Assembly: GCA_021775805.1 (NCBI GenBank)
Contig: JAJFHD010000120.1
Location: 98,469 to 162,468, forward strand
Length of the DNA stretch: 64,000 bases
Source of the DNA: Alphaproteobacteria bacterium
GTDB taxonomy: Bacteria > Pseudomonadota > Alphaproteobacteria > Rhizobiales > JAJFHC01
Direction: 5' to 3'
Below the pieces are notes generated by a model. It did no database searches. It was given only the letters and a program-made list of their open reading frames with translations, and was not told the DNA's origin. Position numbers and translations under genes: made by a program. This document shows, one piece after another, positions 33,263-42,476 of the stretch (within the stretch, counting starts at the first letter, position 1; the number at the start of each line of letters is the position of its first letter).

Positions 33263-36200
33263 ATGACAACGCTGTTTTATCGCAACAAGCGCGTCTTTGC
33301 CCTGGCAATTCTGATGATGGTTGCCAGCGGCCTCTCGGCACTCCTAACCATTGGCCGCCAGGAAGACCCGACAATCACCAATCTGTTCGCGACCGTGGTT
33401 ACGCCTTATCCGGGTGCCGATCCGGCACGCGTGGAGGCCCTGGTTACTGAAAAAATAGAGACCGAACTGAAGGAAATTTCCGAGATCGACGAAATAACGT
33501 CGGTGTCGCGTCTGGGTATTTCGGTCATCCAGATCAAGCTCTCCCAGTTTATTTCCGATCAGGAGATAGAACAGTCCTGGTCTGAGATCCGCGACGCCTT
33601 GTCGGATGCCGCAAAGAATTTTCCGGCGGGTGTAGCGCAGCCGGGCTTCGACAACGACCGGGTAGGAGCCTTCACCGCAATCTTCGCGCTGCAGTCCGGC
33701 ACTGCCGGGACTTTCAGCCCGGGCCTTGCCAAGCGTCTGGCGGAGTCTTTGCAGGATCGCCTGCGCAGTGTTGCCGGCACCCGGTTGGTGGAGGTCTACG
33801 GGGCGGGCGACGAGGAAATAACCGTATCCGTTCATCGTGACCGTTTGGCGTCCCTGGGGCTCAACACCAGTGCTGTCTCAAGCGCCATTGCCCAGGGCGA
33901 TGCCAAGGTTCGAGCCGGCCAGGTTCGCGGAGCAAACACCGATCTGCTCGTCGAGGTCGCCGGTGAGCTCAAGGATCTCGACCGGATCAGGTCGATTCCC
34001 ATCGTCAACGGTACGGACGGTCAAATGGTGCGCGTCGGTGACGTGGCGACGGTGCGCCGCGGCATGCGCCAGCCCGCAACCAGCCTGGCGCGGATCAACA
34101 ACCGTGCTGCGGTTCTGGTCGCGGCGCGCATGGAAGACGACCTGCAGGTCGACGCCTGGTCGGCCAAGACCAAGGCGGCGGCAGATGAATTCGCGGCGGC
34201 CTTGCCGGCGGGCATGAAACTGACGCAACTGTTCGACCAGGCCGGTTACACCGGCGATCGCCTTGTCGGCGTCGCGAAGAACATGGCGGCCGGCGTCACC
34301 ATCGTCATTGCCGTGCTGCTGGTAACCCTGGGCTGGCGTGCCGCTGTTGTCGTCGCCCTGGTCATCCCGCTTGCCAGCATCGTCTCGATTGCCGGGCTGC
34401 AGGCCATGGGCATCCCGATCCACCAGATGTCGATCACCGGTTTGATCGTGGCGCTGGGGTTGCTGGTCGATGGCGCCATTGTCATGACCGACGACATCCG
34501 GAAACGCCTGGCCGCCGGTGCCGCGAGGCTCGACGCCGTCGATCAGGCGGTGAGAAGGCTCACGGTTCCCCTGATCGCCTCGACGATCACGACCGTGCTG
34601 GCGTTCATGCCTATGGCGCTCCTGCCTGGTCCTGCCGGCGACTTTGTCGGCGCGATCGCAATCGCCGTTATCATTATGTTGGGCGTCTCCCTGGTGCTTG
34701 CCGTCACGGTGACGCCCGCGCTGGCCGGATGGCTCTTGTCCGGGAACAGCGATCCCGATGTCCCGGGGCGTTCGGCAAGCAGGACACTGTTCGGGTTGAT
34801 TGGCAGGGCCTTCGGCGCAACCCTGCGTCTCGCCGTCCGGCATCCCGGTGTCGCGATCATCGGTGCCCTGATGCTGCCGGCCATCGGCTTTGGGTCGTTC
34901 GCAACCCTGAAACCCCAGTTCTTTCCCGGCGTCGACCGCAACCAGTTTTATGTGCAGGTCAAGCTGGCGGACGGATCGTCCATTGCCCAGACCCAAGGTG
35001 TTGCCCAAAAGGTCGGCGCCGTTCTCCACAACCAGGACGGTGTGACCGGTGTGACCTGGGTCATCGGCGAAAGCGCCCCGGCATTCTACTACAACATGAT
35101 CGCCAACCAGGACGGGGTTTCGAGTTTTGCCGAAGCGCTCGTCACCACCCGTTCTGCCCGGGTGACGGAAGCGATCCTCGATCCGCTCCAGCGCACCCTC
35201 GACATGGCCGTACCGGAAGCCCGCGTCACCGTGCGCGGCCTGGTGCAGGGCCCGCCGGTGACGGCACCGGTGGAAATCCGCATTGTCGGCGACAACTTGA
35301 ACACCTTGCGCACGCTCGGCGAGAACATCCAACGGCTGATGCAGGGCGTGCCCGGCATCACCGTGACCCAGACCGACCTGAACGCAGGACCGCCGAAACT
35401 GATGGTCGAACTCAGCGAGGAGAAGGTAAACCTGACCGGGCTCGACCTGGGTCAGGTCGCCCGCCAGCTTGAAGCCCAGCTTGAAGGCGCAACCGGCGGT
35501 TCGGTCATTGAAGCCAGCGAAGAGTTGCCGGTCCGCGTTAGGGTGCCGGGGGCATCGAGAGCGTCGGTCGACGCGGTAGCCGATCTGAATCTGGTGATAC
35601 CGCAGGGGCAGGACTCGGCGCTGACCGGGGCCTATCCCGGACTGCCCATCACCGCCCTCGGCGATCTCAAGATCGTCCCCGCCAAGACGCCGATCTACCG
35701 GCGCAACGGACTGCGCGTGAATACGGTCAAGGCTTTCGTCGAGCGTGACGTTCTGCCCGAACAGGCGCTGAAGCTGGTTCGGCAGGAGATAGTCCGCAGC
35801 GGCCTTGTCCTGCCGCCCGGCTACCGGCTTGAACTCGGCGGCGACTCCGATGCCCGCGACGAAACCCTGCGAAACCTGCTGGCCCCGATCGGCCTGATCA
35901 TCGCCCTGACGATCACGGCGATCGTGCTCACATTCGGCTCCTACCGTCTTGCCCTCGTCACCGGTGTCGTTGCGATCCTGTCAATGGGCCTGAGCTTGCT
36001 GGCTCTCGCGATCTTCCAGTATCCGTTCGGCATTCAGGCTGTCATCGGCGTCATCGGCTCGATCGGCGTCTCCATCAATGCTGCGATCATCATCATGACA
36101 GCGCTGCAGGCGAACCCGCGCGCCATGGCCGGTGATACCGGCGAGATCGCCGCCGTCGTGATGGCCCAGAGCCGCCACATCGTCTCGACCACGCTCACCA

Positions 36201-36388
36201 CCTTCGGCGGCTTCCTGCCTCTGATTCTCGAAGGCGGCGGCTTCTGGCCTCCGTTTGCCATGTCGATTGCCGGCGGCGTGCTGTTGTCGACGATCGTGTC
36301 GTTCTACTTCGTGCCGCCAGCGTTTGCATTGCTGGCGAGAGTTGGAACGATACCCGTCGCTGCGGAGCGGGAAGCCGGACTGGCATAA
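33263..36388 (+). CDS. RND-family inner-membrane efflux pump
   Basis: A 1041-residue proton-driven exporter with the AcrB-like layout: TM1 at residues 10-28, a large periplasmic domain (about 35-325), TM2-TM6 (about 335-490), TM7 near 530, a second periplasmic loop (about 560-860) and TM8-12 to 1030. The proton-relay stretch GLIVALGLLVDGAIVMTDDIRKRL near 395-418 carries adjacent acidic residues. The RND pattern PGADPARVEALVTEKIETELKEISEID near 50 is typical of heavy-metal/multidrug (HAE-like) pumps rather than CusA. Substrates cannot be read. The TetR gene and operator cluster upstream imply inducible expression. Confidence 0.94.
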   Translation: MTTLFYRNKRVFALAILMMVASGLSALLTIGRQEDPTITNLFATVVTPYPGADPARVEALVTEKIETELKEISEIDEITSVSRLGISVIQIKLSQFISDQEIEQSWSEIRDALSDAAKNFPAGVAQPGFDNDRVGAFTAIFALQSGTAGTFSPGLAKRLAESLQDRLRSVAGTRLVEVYGAGDEEITVSVHRDRLASLGLNTSAVSSAIAQGDAKVRAGQVRGANTDLLVEVAGELKDLDRIRSIPIVNGTDGQMVRVGDVATVRRGMRQPATSLARINNRAAVLVAARMEDDLQVDAWSAKTKAAADEFAAALPAGMKLTQLFDQAGYTGDRLVGVAKNMAAGVTIVIAVLLVTLGWRAAVVVALVIPLASIVSIAGLQAMGIPIHQMSITGLIVALGLLVDGAIVMTDDIRKRLAAGAARLDAVDQAVRRLTVPLIASTITTVLAFMPMALLPGPAGDFVGAIAIAVIIMLGVSLVLAVTVTPALAGWLLSGNSDPDVPGRSASRTLFGLIGRAFGATLRLAVRHPGVAIIGALMLPAIGFGSFATLKPQFFPGVDRNQFYVQVKLADGSSIAQTQGVAQKVGAVLHNQDGVTGVTWVIGESAPAFYYNMIANQDGVSSFAEALVTTRSARVTEAILDPLQRTLDMAVPEARVTVRGLVQGPPVTAPVEIRIVGDNLNTLRTLGENIQRLMQGVPGITVTQTDLNAGPPKLMVELSEEKVNLTGLDLGQVARQLEAQLEGATGGSVIEASEELPVRVRVPGASRASVDAVADLNLVIPQGQDSALTGAYPGLPITALGDLKIVPAKTPIYRRNGLRVNTVKAFVERDVLPEQALKLVRQEIVRSGLVLPPGYRLELGGDSDARDETLRNLLAPIGLIIALTITAIVLTFGSYRLALVTGVVAILSMGLSLLALAIFQYPFGIQAVIGVIGSIGVSINAAIIIMTALQANPRAMAGDTGEIAAVVMAQSRHIVSTTLTTFGGFLPLILEGGGFWPPFAMSIAGGVLLSTIVSFYFVPPAFALLARVGTIPVAAEREAGLA

Positions 36389-36513
36389 CAAGCTACGGCA
36401 GGATTTGAACGGACTGCCGGGCTGGCGGCAAAAGACCCCTTCGCGAAATGCCGCAACAACGCAGAACCTGCCCGATGGTGGCTGGTTCTGCAGTTGTCCG
36501 GTTGCCGATCGCT

Positions 36514-37008
36514 TCAGTCGAGCTGGAACGAATCGGTAATGGAATTCGTTACGGTTTTTTTCTCTGTGTCGGTTTCGGCCGAGTAGCGACCGCCGCCGGT
36601 GGCGGTTTTCCACTTGCCGGTGCCGCCGGCAAAATTCCACACGCCGGTCGCGGTCCCGTCGGCAGCGGTTTCCATCGCGGTCCATGTGATCAGAATTTGT
36701 GCGCCGGCCTGGTCGGCAAGTATGCACCTGCCGCCACCGGTGGTTGACCCCGATTTTATCTCGATCAGGCCAAAGCAAGGTCCCTTCGCCCCGTTAAACG
36801 GATTGCCGGACTGTTCCACCGTGAAGGACGCAAACTCCGATGAATTCAGCACGACGACGTGGTCTTTGCTTATGGGAAAGACCGTGCTCTTTGCCTCACC
36901 GACGCCAACGCCTTTCGCGTCGTAGGTTTCGCCGGCAACTGCAACGCCTCCGCACATGACAACGCCGGCAACAGCAGCGCAGACGGATGTTTTTCCCAAC
37001 TTTTTCAT
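36514..37008 (-). CDS. Small secreted protein, strand-rich
   Basis: A 164-residue exported protein of unknown function. The signal peptide is clear (MKKLGKTSVCAAVAGVVMCGGVAVA, cleaved near 25). The mature chain is rich in Gly/Thr and alternating hydrophobic residues (SEFASFTVEQSG, GAQILITWTAMETAADGTATGVWNFAGGTGKWKTATGGGRYSAETDT), suggesting a periplasmic beta-barrel or lipocalin-like fold. One pair of cysteines (GPCFGLI, GRCILAD) could form a disulfide. A GGGGAA ribosome site precedes the start. It converges on the RND pump gene. Confidence 0.7.
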   Translation of the reverse strand: MKKLGKTSVCAAVAGVVMCGGVAVAGETYDAKGVGVGEAKSTVFPISKDHVVVLNSSEFASFTVEQSGNPFNGAKGPCFGLIEIKSGSTTGGGRCILADQAGAQILITWTAMETAADGTATGVWNFAGGTGKWKTATGGGRYSAETDTEKKTVTNSITDSFQLD

Positions 37009-37374
37009 TCTAATTTTCCCCAGCTCTTATTGTTTTGATTGATGGCCAATGCGCCCCAATCCCTCAAACGACATGCTCCAACTGTAGCTGTTAGTCGTAT
37101 CCGATAGTGGCATAAGAGTCGCGAATCGGGAACCATTGATGACGATTGCGATCAGCGTGGGCCGGGTTTCGGGCATCTGGCCCTCATTGACCGGAACAGC
37201 GGAGGGTTGACCGTTGTTCTCGTCGCCGTGCGCTACTGAATGCCGAACTGAATGCCGAGAGTTGTAAATTCACTTTCGCCCTGAGCGTCCTGATAAAGCC
37301 ACGACCTTCGGGGCGATGGTGTGTACAGTTGACCTCAATGAGCAAGCGCAGCAACGTGACAGGAGTTTGGCAAT
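37009..37374. other. Intergenic region with possible gene remnant
   Basis: No complete gene is visible. On the minus strand 37233-37326 reads without a start as a frame ending WLYQDAQGESEFTTLGIQFGIQ and a TAG, which resembles a protein C-terminus and may be a remnant. The right end holds the AGGAG site of the next gene. Confidence 0.35.
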
Positions 37375-37980
37375 ATGAGCGAGTACACTCTTCAAGAGTT
37401 CATTCAAGACAGTGAAGCCGAGGCCGCTGCACATTCTGAACTGGCGGACACCGTTCGTGCCATCACGCCACTGATGTACCGGCTGTTGTCCAGTCCGCGC
37501 GACTTCCTGAAGCCCGACCATTTTCAATCCGAAGCCGGTCATTACGCCCGCAACCTGGTCTACGCCGCCGAAGATGCCGGATTGTCGCTCTACACGCTGG
37601 TCTGGCGGCCCGGACAGTGGACACCGGTCCATGACCACGGCACCTGGGGTGTGGTCGGGGTCATCGAGGGCCAGCTTGAAGAACAGAGTTACATGCGCAC
37701 CGACCCCGAACAGTCCGCCGACCGCCACACCGGCATCGATCTGCACCGCGGCGGCCTAGTGCTGCTCTCGCCGGGCTCGGTCTCGACCTTCGTGCCCAAC
37801 CCCGATCACATCCACCGGACCGGCTGCCCCGACCACCTGCCTCGCTGCGTCAGCCTGCACCTCTACGGCCGCGCGATGAACTCGTTCTATTGTTATGACG
37901 CGGCGGCAGGCACGAGGGAATTGGTTGACGTCGCCCACAAGGAAACCCGTTTGGGGCAGAGCAGTGAGGCGGCGGAATGA
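37375..37980 (+). CDS. Cysteine-dioxygenase-family thiol dioxygenase
   Basis: A 201-residue cupin. The metal site is PVHDHGTWGVVGVIEGQLEEQSYMR near 85-108 (HxH...E-type), with a third His in RCVSLHLYGR near 160. These are the CDO_I/mercaptopropionate-dioxygenase features; the enzyme would oxidise a small thiol (cysteine or 3-mercaptopropionate) to a sulfinate using Fe(II) and oxygen. I cannot decide the substrate. AGGAG lies eight to twelve bases upstream. Followed 314 bases later by a PhyH oxygenase on the same strand. Confidence 0.82.
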   Translation: MSEYTLQEFIQDSEAEAAAHSELADTVRAITPLMYRLLSSPRDFLKPDHFQSEAGHYARNLVYAAEDAGLSLYTLVWRPGQWTPVHDHGTWGVVGVIEGQLEEQSYMRTDPEQSADRHTGIDLHRGGLVLLSPGSVSTFVPNPDHIHRTGCPDHLPRCVSLHLYGRAMNSFYCYDAAAGTRELVDVAHKETRLGQSSEAAE

Positions 37981-38294
37981 ACGAACGGGAAACAAACGAA
38001 GGGAAAAGTGCTGTGGAGGCTGTATCCTGAGCCGGGTCATGGAAGACTGTGAAGTTGTGCTCAGTGTTCGCCCTGGAATGAACTGTTACCGAATTTCCGG
38101 GCAAACCCTGGCACGGAGCCCGTCGGAGGCCCTTGATTTTTCCGCATTGTCTGTACACTCTGTAGGCATGGGGTCAGGCGTCAACGTCACACGACGGTTT
38201 GTTGTGAGACAGAGACGTACAAAACGGTCAAGTCGTGAGCGTGTGCCCGGGACAGTCAATTCAAGCTTGTCCGTTTTAGAAATGGTGATGCGTT
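37981..38294. other. Intergenic region between thiol dioxygenase and PhyH genes
   Basis: I see no gene or strong palindrome in these 314 bases. A promoter for the downstream PhyH gene is likely here; no clear terminator was found. Confidence 0.4.
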
Positions 38295-39173
38295 ATGAAC
38301 TCGACACACCGACCAACAGCACAGCAAGTGGAGGAGTTTCACGAGAACGGGGCGGTTTGCCTGCGCCAGGTTCTCAGCCCCGATACGATCGAAGTGCTCT
38401 CAAAAGGAGTGGACAAGGATATCGCGGAGCCGGGTCCGCTTCACACGATGCAGCAAAGCGCCGAAGACGAGGGCTTCTTTCTCACAGACTTTTGTCTGGC
38501 CCAGCGCCTGCCGGAACTGCGCCGTTTCGTCGTGGAGTCTCCGGCCGCTGAAATTGTCGGCGGACTGCTGCGTTCAGGTAAAACCAATTTTTTCTATGAC
38601 GCGCTTTGGGCGAAGGGCAGGGGAACACCCAAGCGCACGCGCTGGCATCAGGATCAACCCTACTATCCGGTCAATGGCGAACAATTCTGCGTTCTTTGGG
38701 TCCCCCTCGATCCGGTCTCGAAGGAAACCTGCCTGGAACTGATTGCGGGTTCGCACCGGTGGGGCCGCTGGTTCATGCCGGAGCTCTCACGCAAGGGCCA
38801 GGACCTTTACGCCGACACAAGCGCTTATGAACGCATGCCGGACATCGAATCCGAGCGCGACAAATATGACATTCTGTCTTGGGATATGGAGCCGGGCGAC
38901 TGTATCGCGTTTCACGGCCTGACCGTGCACGGCGCGCCGGGCAACACGTCGGCCACGCATGCGCGCCGCGCGGTCTCGACATTCTGGATGGGCGACGACG
39001 CGGTCTTCGCCGAACGCCCCGGCATGGTGCGGCCCAACTTCCAGGGTCACGGGCTTGAGTTCGGCGACGCCATGGACTGTGAATATTTCCCGCGTGTTTG
39101 GCCGCCGCAACAAGGCATCGACCCGGCCCGCGCGGCGCGCTTCGTCGATCCCAAGTTTAGCGTGAGTATTTGA
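38295..39173 (+). CDS. Phytanoyl-CoA dioxygenase (PhyH) family protein
   Basis: A 292-residue Fe(II)/2-oxoglutarate-dependent oxygenase. The iron site is HQD in TRWHQDQPYYPVNGEQF near residue 117 plus a distal His in HGLTVHGAPGNTS near 210. The 2-oxoglutarate-binding Arg is in RRAVSTFWMGDD near 228. These enzymes hydroxylate small substrates such as ectoine, carnitine precursors or fatty acyl-CoA; which one is unknown. The ribosome site is weak. Convergent with the acetolactate-synthase-like gene. Confidence 0.85.
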   Translation: MNSTHRPTAQQVEEFHENGAVCLRQVLSPDTIEVLSKGVDKDIAEPGPLHTMQQSAEDEGFFLTDFCLAQRLPELRRFVVESPAAEIVGGLLRSGKTNFFYDALWAKGRGTPKRTRWHQDQPYYPVNGEQFCVLWVPLDPVSKETCLELIAGSHRWGRWFMPELSRKGQDLYADTSAYERMPDIESERDKYDILSWDMEPGDCIAFHGLTVHGAPGNTSATHARRAVSTFWMGDDAVFAERPGMVRPNFQGHGLEFGDAMDCEYFPRVWPPQQGIDPARAARFVDPKFSVSI

Positions 39174-39294
39174 CGTTGGACTAACGGCGACCCTCAGCCC
39201 GTGTTTCAATTGACAAAAGCAACCACTGATCGCCGATGGCATCCCTCCATCGACGATTGGTTTTAATGTCGTGCTGTAGCCGGCCGCCGCCCCC

Positions 39295-40953
39295 TTAGAT
39301 CGGCAGCTCAATCTCCCCGAGTCGCTTCGTCAGTTTCCGGTTCTCGTCGTAGTTCACATCCACCGCAATCAACGCCGGACCGTCATGGGCCAGCGCCTCG
39401 TCGAGGGTTGGAGCAAAATCTTCCGCGCTCATCACCCGCTTGCCCCACATGCCGAAGGCCTTGGCAAGGCCTTCCATGTCCGGGTTTGTGAACGCCAGGT
39501 CGGAGTGACGCCCTTCGAAATGGTTCTGCTGCTTCCACTTGATCAGGCCGTATTCGCCGTCGAGCCAGACCACGCACACGAAGGCGATCTTGCGCCTGAC
39601 GGCGGTTTCCAGGTCCTGCACGTTCATCAGGAACCCTGCATCGCCGCACACCGCCACGACTTTCTTGTCCGGGTGCGCGAACTTGGCACCGATGGCGCCG
39701 GGCAGGGCAAAGCCCATGGAGCAGAAACCGTTTGAGATCAGGCAGGTATTGGGCTCCACGCACTGGTAGTAGCGGCTGACCCACATCTTGTGGGCGCCGA
39801 CGTCAGACAACCGGCTGTCGGACGGGCCCAACGCTGACCGGATATCGTTGATGATGCGCTGGGGCTTCATGGGGAACGAGACGTCGGCGGCTTCCGCCGT
39901 CAGGTCGTCGTGGATATCCTGGCGCAAGGACGCCCAGTCGCCGATGTCATGCAACGGGAGACTGCCCTCGAACTTGTCGTTGAGCCTTTCGTTGATCTGC
40001 CACAGCGCGTCGGCGGTATCGGAAACGATGTCGACCGTCACCGGGTAGGCCTCATCGATTTCGGCCGGGCTGAAGTCGATGTGGATGATCTTCTTGTCGC
40101 GCTCCGGGTTCCAGAACTCCGGCGCGTATTCGACAAGATCGTAACCCGCCGAGATGATCAGGTCGGCTTTCTTGAACGCTTTCAGCACATGGTCCTTGCC
40201 CTGCAGGCCGATGGTGTAAAGGCAATGAGGGTCGTCCATGGAAATAGCACCCTTGCCCATGAAGGTATTGACCACCGGAATGCCGGTCTTGGCGGCCAGG
40301 CGTCTGAGCTGCTGAGCGGCGCGTTTGCGCACGGTGCCGTTGCCGGCCAGGATCAGCGGCGACTTGGCCTCGCCGATCAGCTCAACAGCCTGGGTGACCG
40401 CCTTCCAGTCGGCGGCCGGTCGCCTGGTCTTCAGGGGCGTCATCGGCTGGAGGTCGACGTCGTCCTTGGCCACGTCTTCCGGCAGTTCGATGATAGTGGC
40501 GCCGGGTTTTTCCATCTCCGCGACCTTGAAGGCCTTGCGCACGACTTCGGGAATGGTCTTGGCGTTCTGTATCGAATGGGACCATTTTGAAATCGGTGCG
40601 AACATGGCGATGGCATCCATGTTCTGGTGGCTTTCCTTGTGCAGGCGCGCGGTCGAACCTTGCCCGATGATCGCGACCAGCGGCGCCCGGTCCATGTTTG
40701 CGTCCGCTATCCCGGTCACGAGATTGGTGGCGCCCGGCCCAAGCGTTGCCAGGCAGACGCCGGCCTTGCCGGTCAGCCGGCCATAGGCATCGGCCATGAA
40801 GGCCGCCGCCTGTTCGTGGCGGCACAGAACGAAGTCGATATCGGAATCCAGGAGCGACAGCATGAAATCCGCATTCTCCTCGCCCGGGACACCGTAGATG
40901 CGTTCAACGCCTTCCGCCTCAAGGCTCTTTACGAATAGATCGGATGCTTTCAC
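39295..40953 (-). CDS. Acetolactate-synthase-like thiamine-diphosphate enzyme
   Basis: A 552-residue ThDP enzyme with a GTG start and GAGGGAG upstream. The N-terminal pyrimidine domain has the catalytic Glu in GVPGEENADF near 24-32; AAFMADAYGRLTGKAGVCLATLGPGATN follows. The central FAD/structural domain spans about 190-330, and the ThDP/Mg site is CGDAGFLMNVQ near 440 with WLDGEYGLI. It is close to catabolic or AlsS-type synthases, not the IlvB type with its IlvN partner. The upstream aldehyde dehydrogenase gene may act in the same route. The reaction could be acetolactate formation or 2-oxo acid decarboxylation. Confidence 0.85.
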   Translation of the reverse strand: MKASDLFVKSLEAEGVERIYGVPGEENADFMLSLLDSDIDFVLCRHEQAAAFMADAYGRLTGKAGVCLATLGPGATNLVTGIADANMDRAPLVAIIGQGSTARLHKESHQNMDAIAMFAPISKWSHSIQNAKTIPEVVRKAFKVAEMEKPGATIIELPEDVAKDDVDLQPMTPLKTRRPAADWKAVTQAVELIGEAKSPLILAGNGTVRKRAAQQLRRLAAKTGIPVVNTFMGKGAISMDDPHCLYTIGLQGKDHVLKAFKKADLIISAGYDLVEYAPEFWNPERDKKIIHIDFSPAEIDEAYPVTVDIVSDTADALWQINERLNDKFEGSLPLHDIGDWASLRQDIHDDLTAEAADVSFPMKPQRIINDIRSALGPSDSRLSDVGAHKMWVSRYYQCVEPNTCLISNGFCSMGFALPGAIGAKFAHPDKKVVAVCGDAGFLMNVQDLETAVRRKIAFVCVVWLDGEYGLIKWKQQNHFEGRHSDLAFTNPDMEGLAKAFGMWGKRVMSAEDFAPTLDEALAHDGPALIAVDVNYDENRKLTKRLGEIELPI

Positions 40954-41036
40954 CGGCTGTCTCCCTCTGTTTTCTTTTTGGACGCGGACGCCCGCTGGTC
41001 AGTTGTACACGATTGAACTCTGTCTGCTGCAGGCTG

Positions 41037-42443
41037 TCAAAGACGGTCCGACTTCAGCATCATCATCTTATCGATCTGCATGTCATGCAACGTGTGCGGA
41101 ATGCCGCCCACGCCCAGGCCGCTTTGACGCAGGCCCGCGAACGGCATCCAGTCGACCCGGAAGGCCGTGTGGTCGTTGACCATGACAGCGCTGGCATCGA
41201 GATTCTTGTAGGCGCCAAGCGCCCGGTCGATGTCGCGCGTGAAGACCGACGCCTGGAACGAATAGGGCAGGGCGTTGGCCCGTTCGATCGCCTCTTCCAT
41301 GGTGTCGACCGGATAGACGCAGGCCGCCGGTCCGAACACTTCCGCAGTTGAAATCGTGGCGTCGGGCGGTGGGTCGAACAGGACCGTCGGCTGATAAAGG
41401 CTGTCGCTGATGCGCTCGCCGCCGCTGACAATCTTTGCCCCGCCGGATGCCGCGTCTGCGATCCACCCTTCAACCCGGTCGGCCTCCCGGTTGCGGATCA
41501 GGGGGCCTACTTCGGTGTCGGCGAGCCTTGGATCGCCGACCGTCATCTTGCTTGCCGCCGCGCCGAGCAACTCGGCAAACTGCTCGGCCACATCTGGTGC
41601 GGCAAATATTCTCTGAACCGAAACGCACACCTGACCGGCATGATAAAACGCACCCTTGGCCAGGGTCGGCACGACGTCGTCGAGATTGGCATCGTCGCAC
41701 AGGATGACGGGTGCGACACCACCATGTTCCAGGGCGCAGCGGGCGCCGGGCGCCAGTTTGGACCGCAGGTGCCAGCCGACACCGGCGCTGCCGATGAACG
41801 AGAAGAAGCCCACTCTGGAATCCGTCACAAGCTTTTCCGACAGGTCCCGCCCTGCCGGCAGGACAACCTGGCACCACGGTTTGGGCAGGCCGGCTTCGTG
41901 AAGGATGTCGACAAACGAGATGCACGAGAGCGGCGTGTCGTTCGACGGCTTGACCACCACCGGACAGCCCGCCGCAACCGCAGGAGCGACCTGATGGGCA
42001 ATCAGATTGAGCGGATGATTGAAGGCGCTGACCGCGACCACGACACCGATCGGTTCTTTCTGTGTGAACGCCAGCCGACCCGCCGATGCCTTGTTGGTTC
42101 CCATGGGGATGACTTCGCCGGTGTCGGTTCGCGCGACGTCGGCGGCCAGGCGCACACTCTCGATTGCCCGGGTCACTTCGACGATCGAGTCGGGCAGCGG
42201 CTTGCCGCCTTCGGTCGCTGCCTGCAGGGCGAGCGCATCGGCACGCTCGGTCATCAGACCGGCGGCACGCTCCAGGATCTCGATGCGTTCATGGAGGGCA
42301 AGCCAGCCCGAGCGCTTGCGATACAAGGCATGCGCCGTGCCGAGCATGGCCTCGATCTGCGATCCGTCATTGGTTTCAAGCGATGAGATGACCGCCCCAT
42401 CGTAGGGTGCCGTGACAGTGAGACTGGATTTCGAGTCGGTCAT
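41037..42443 (-). CDS. NAD(P)-dependent aldehyde dehydrogenase
   Basis: A 468-residue ALDH-superfamily enzyme. The catalytic Cys is in GQVCVSVQR near 280; the general base Glu sits in CALEHGGVAPVI near 247 (EHGG in place of the usual ELGG). Cofactor segments are VVKPSNDTPLSC near 170 and FFSFIGSAGVG near 222. Length is that of soluble ALDHs; the succinate-semialdehyde/phosphonoformaldehyde branch is plausible. ATG at 42443 has AAGGGGGG nearby. It is followed by the acetolactate-synthase-like gene, in line with shared metabolism of an aldehyde or 2-oxo acid. Confidence 0.88.
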   Translation of the reverse strand: MTDSKSSLTVTAPYDGAVISSLETNDGSQIEAMLGTAHALYRKRSGWLALHERIEILERAAGLMTERADALALQAATEGGKPLPDSIVEVTRAIESVRLAADVARTDTGEVIPMGTNKASAGRLAFTQKEPIGVVVAVSAFNHPLNLIAHQVAPAVAAGCPVVVKPSNDTPLSCISFVDILHEAGLPKPWCQVVLPAGRDLSEKLVTDSRVGFFSFIGSAGVGWHLRSKLAPGARCALEHGGVAPVILCDDANLDDVVPTLAKGAFYHAGQVCVSVQRIFAAPDVAEQFAELLGAAASKMTVGDPRLADTEVGPLIRNREADRVEGWIADAASGGAKIVSGGERISDSLYQPTVLFDPPPDATISTAEVFGPAACVYPVDTMEEAIERANALPYSFQASVFTRDIDRALGAYKNLDASAVMVNDHTAFRVDWMPFAGLRQSGLGVGGIPHTLHDMQIDKMMMLKSDRL

Positions 42444-42476
42444 GAATTTGTGCCCCCCTTGCATGTTTCCCGCGCA

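Noticed and set aside
37233..37326. Frame ending like an outer-membrane protein C-terminus
   Set aside because: About 30 codons without start codon or upstream domain; too short to call a gene, noted as a possible remnant only.
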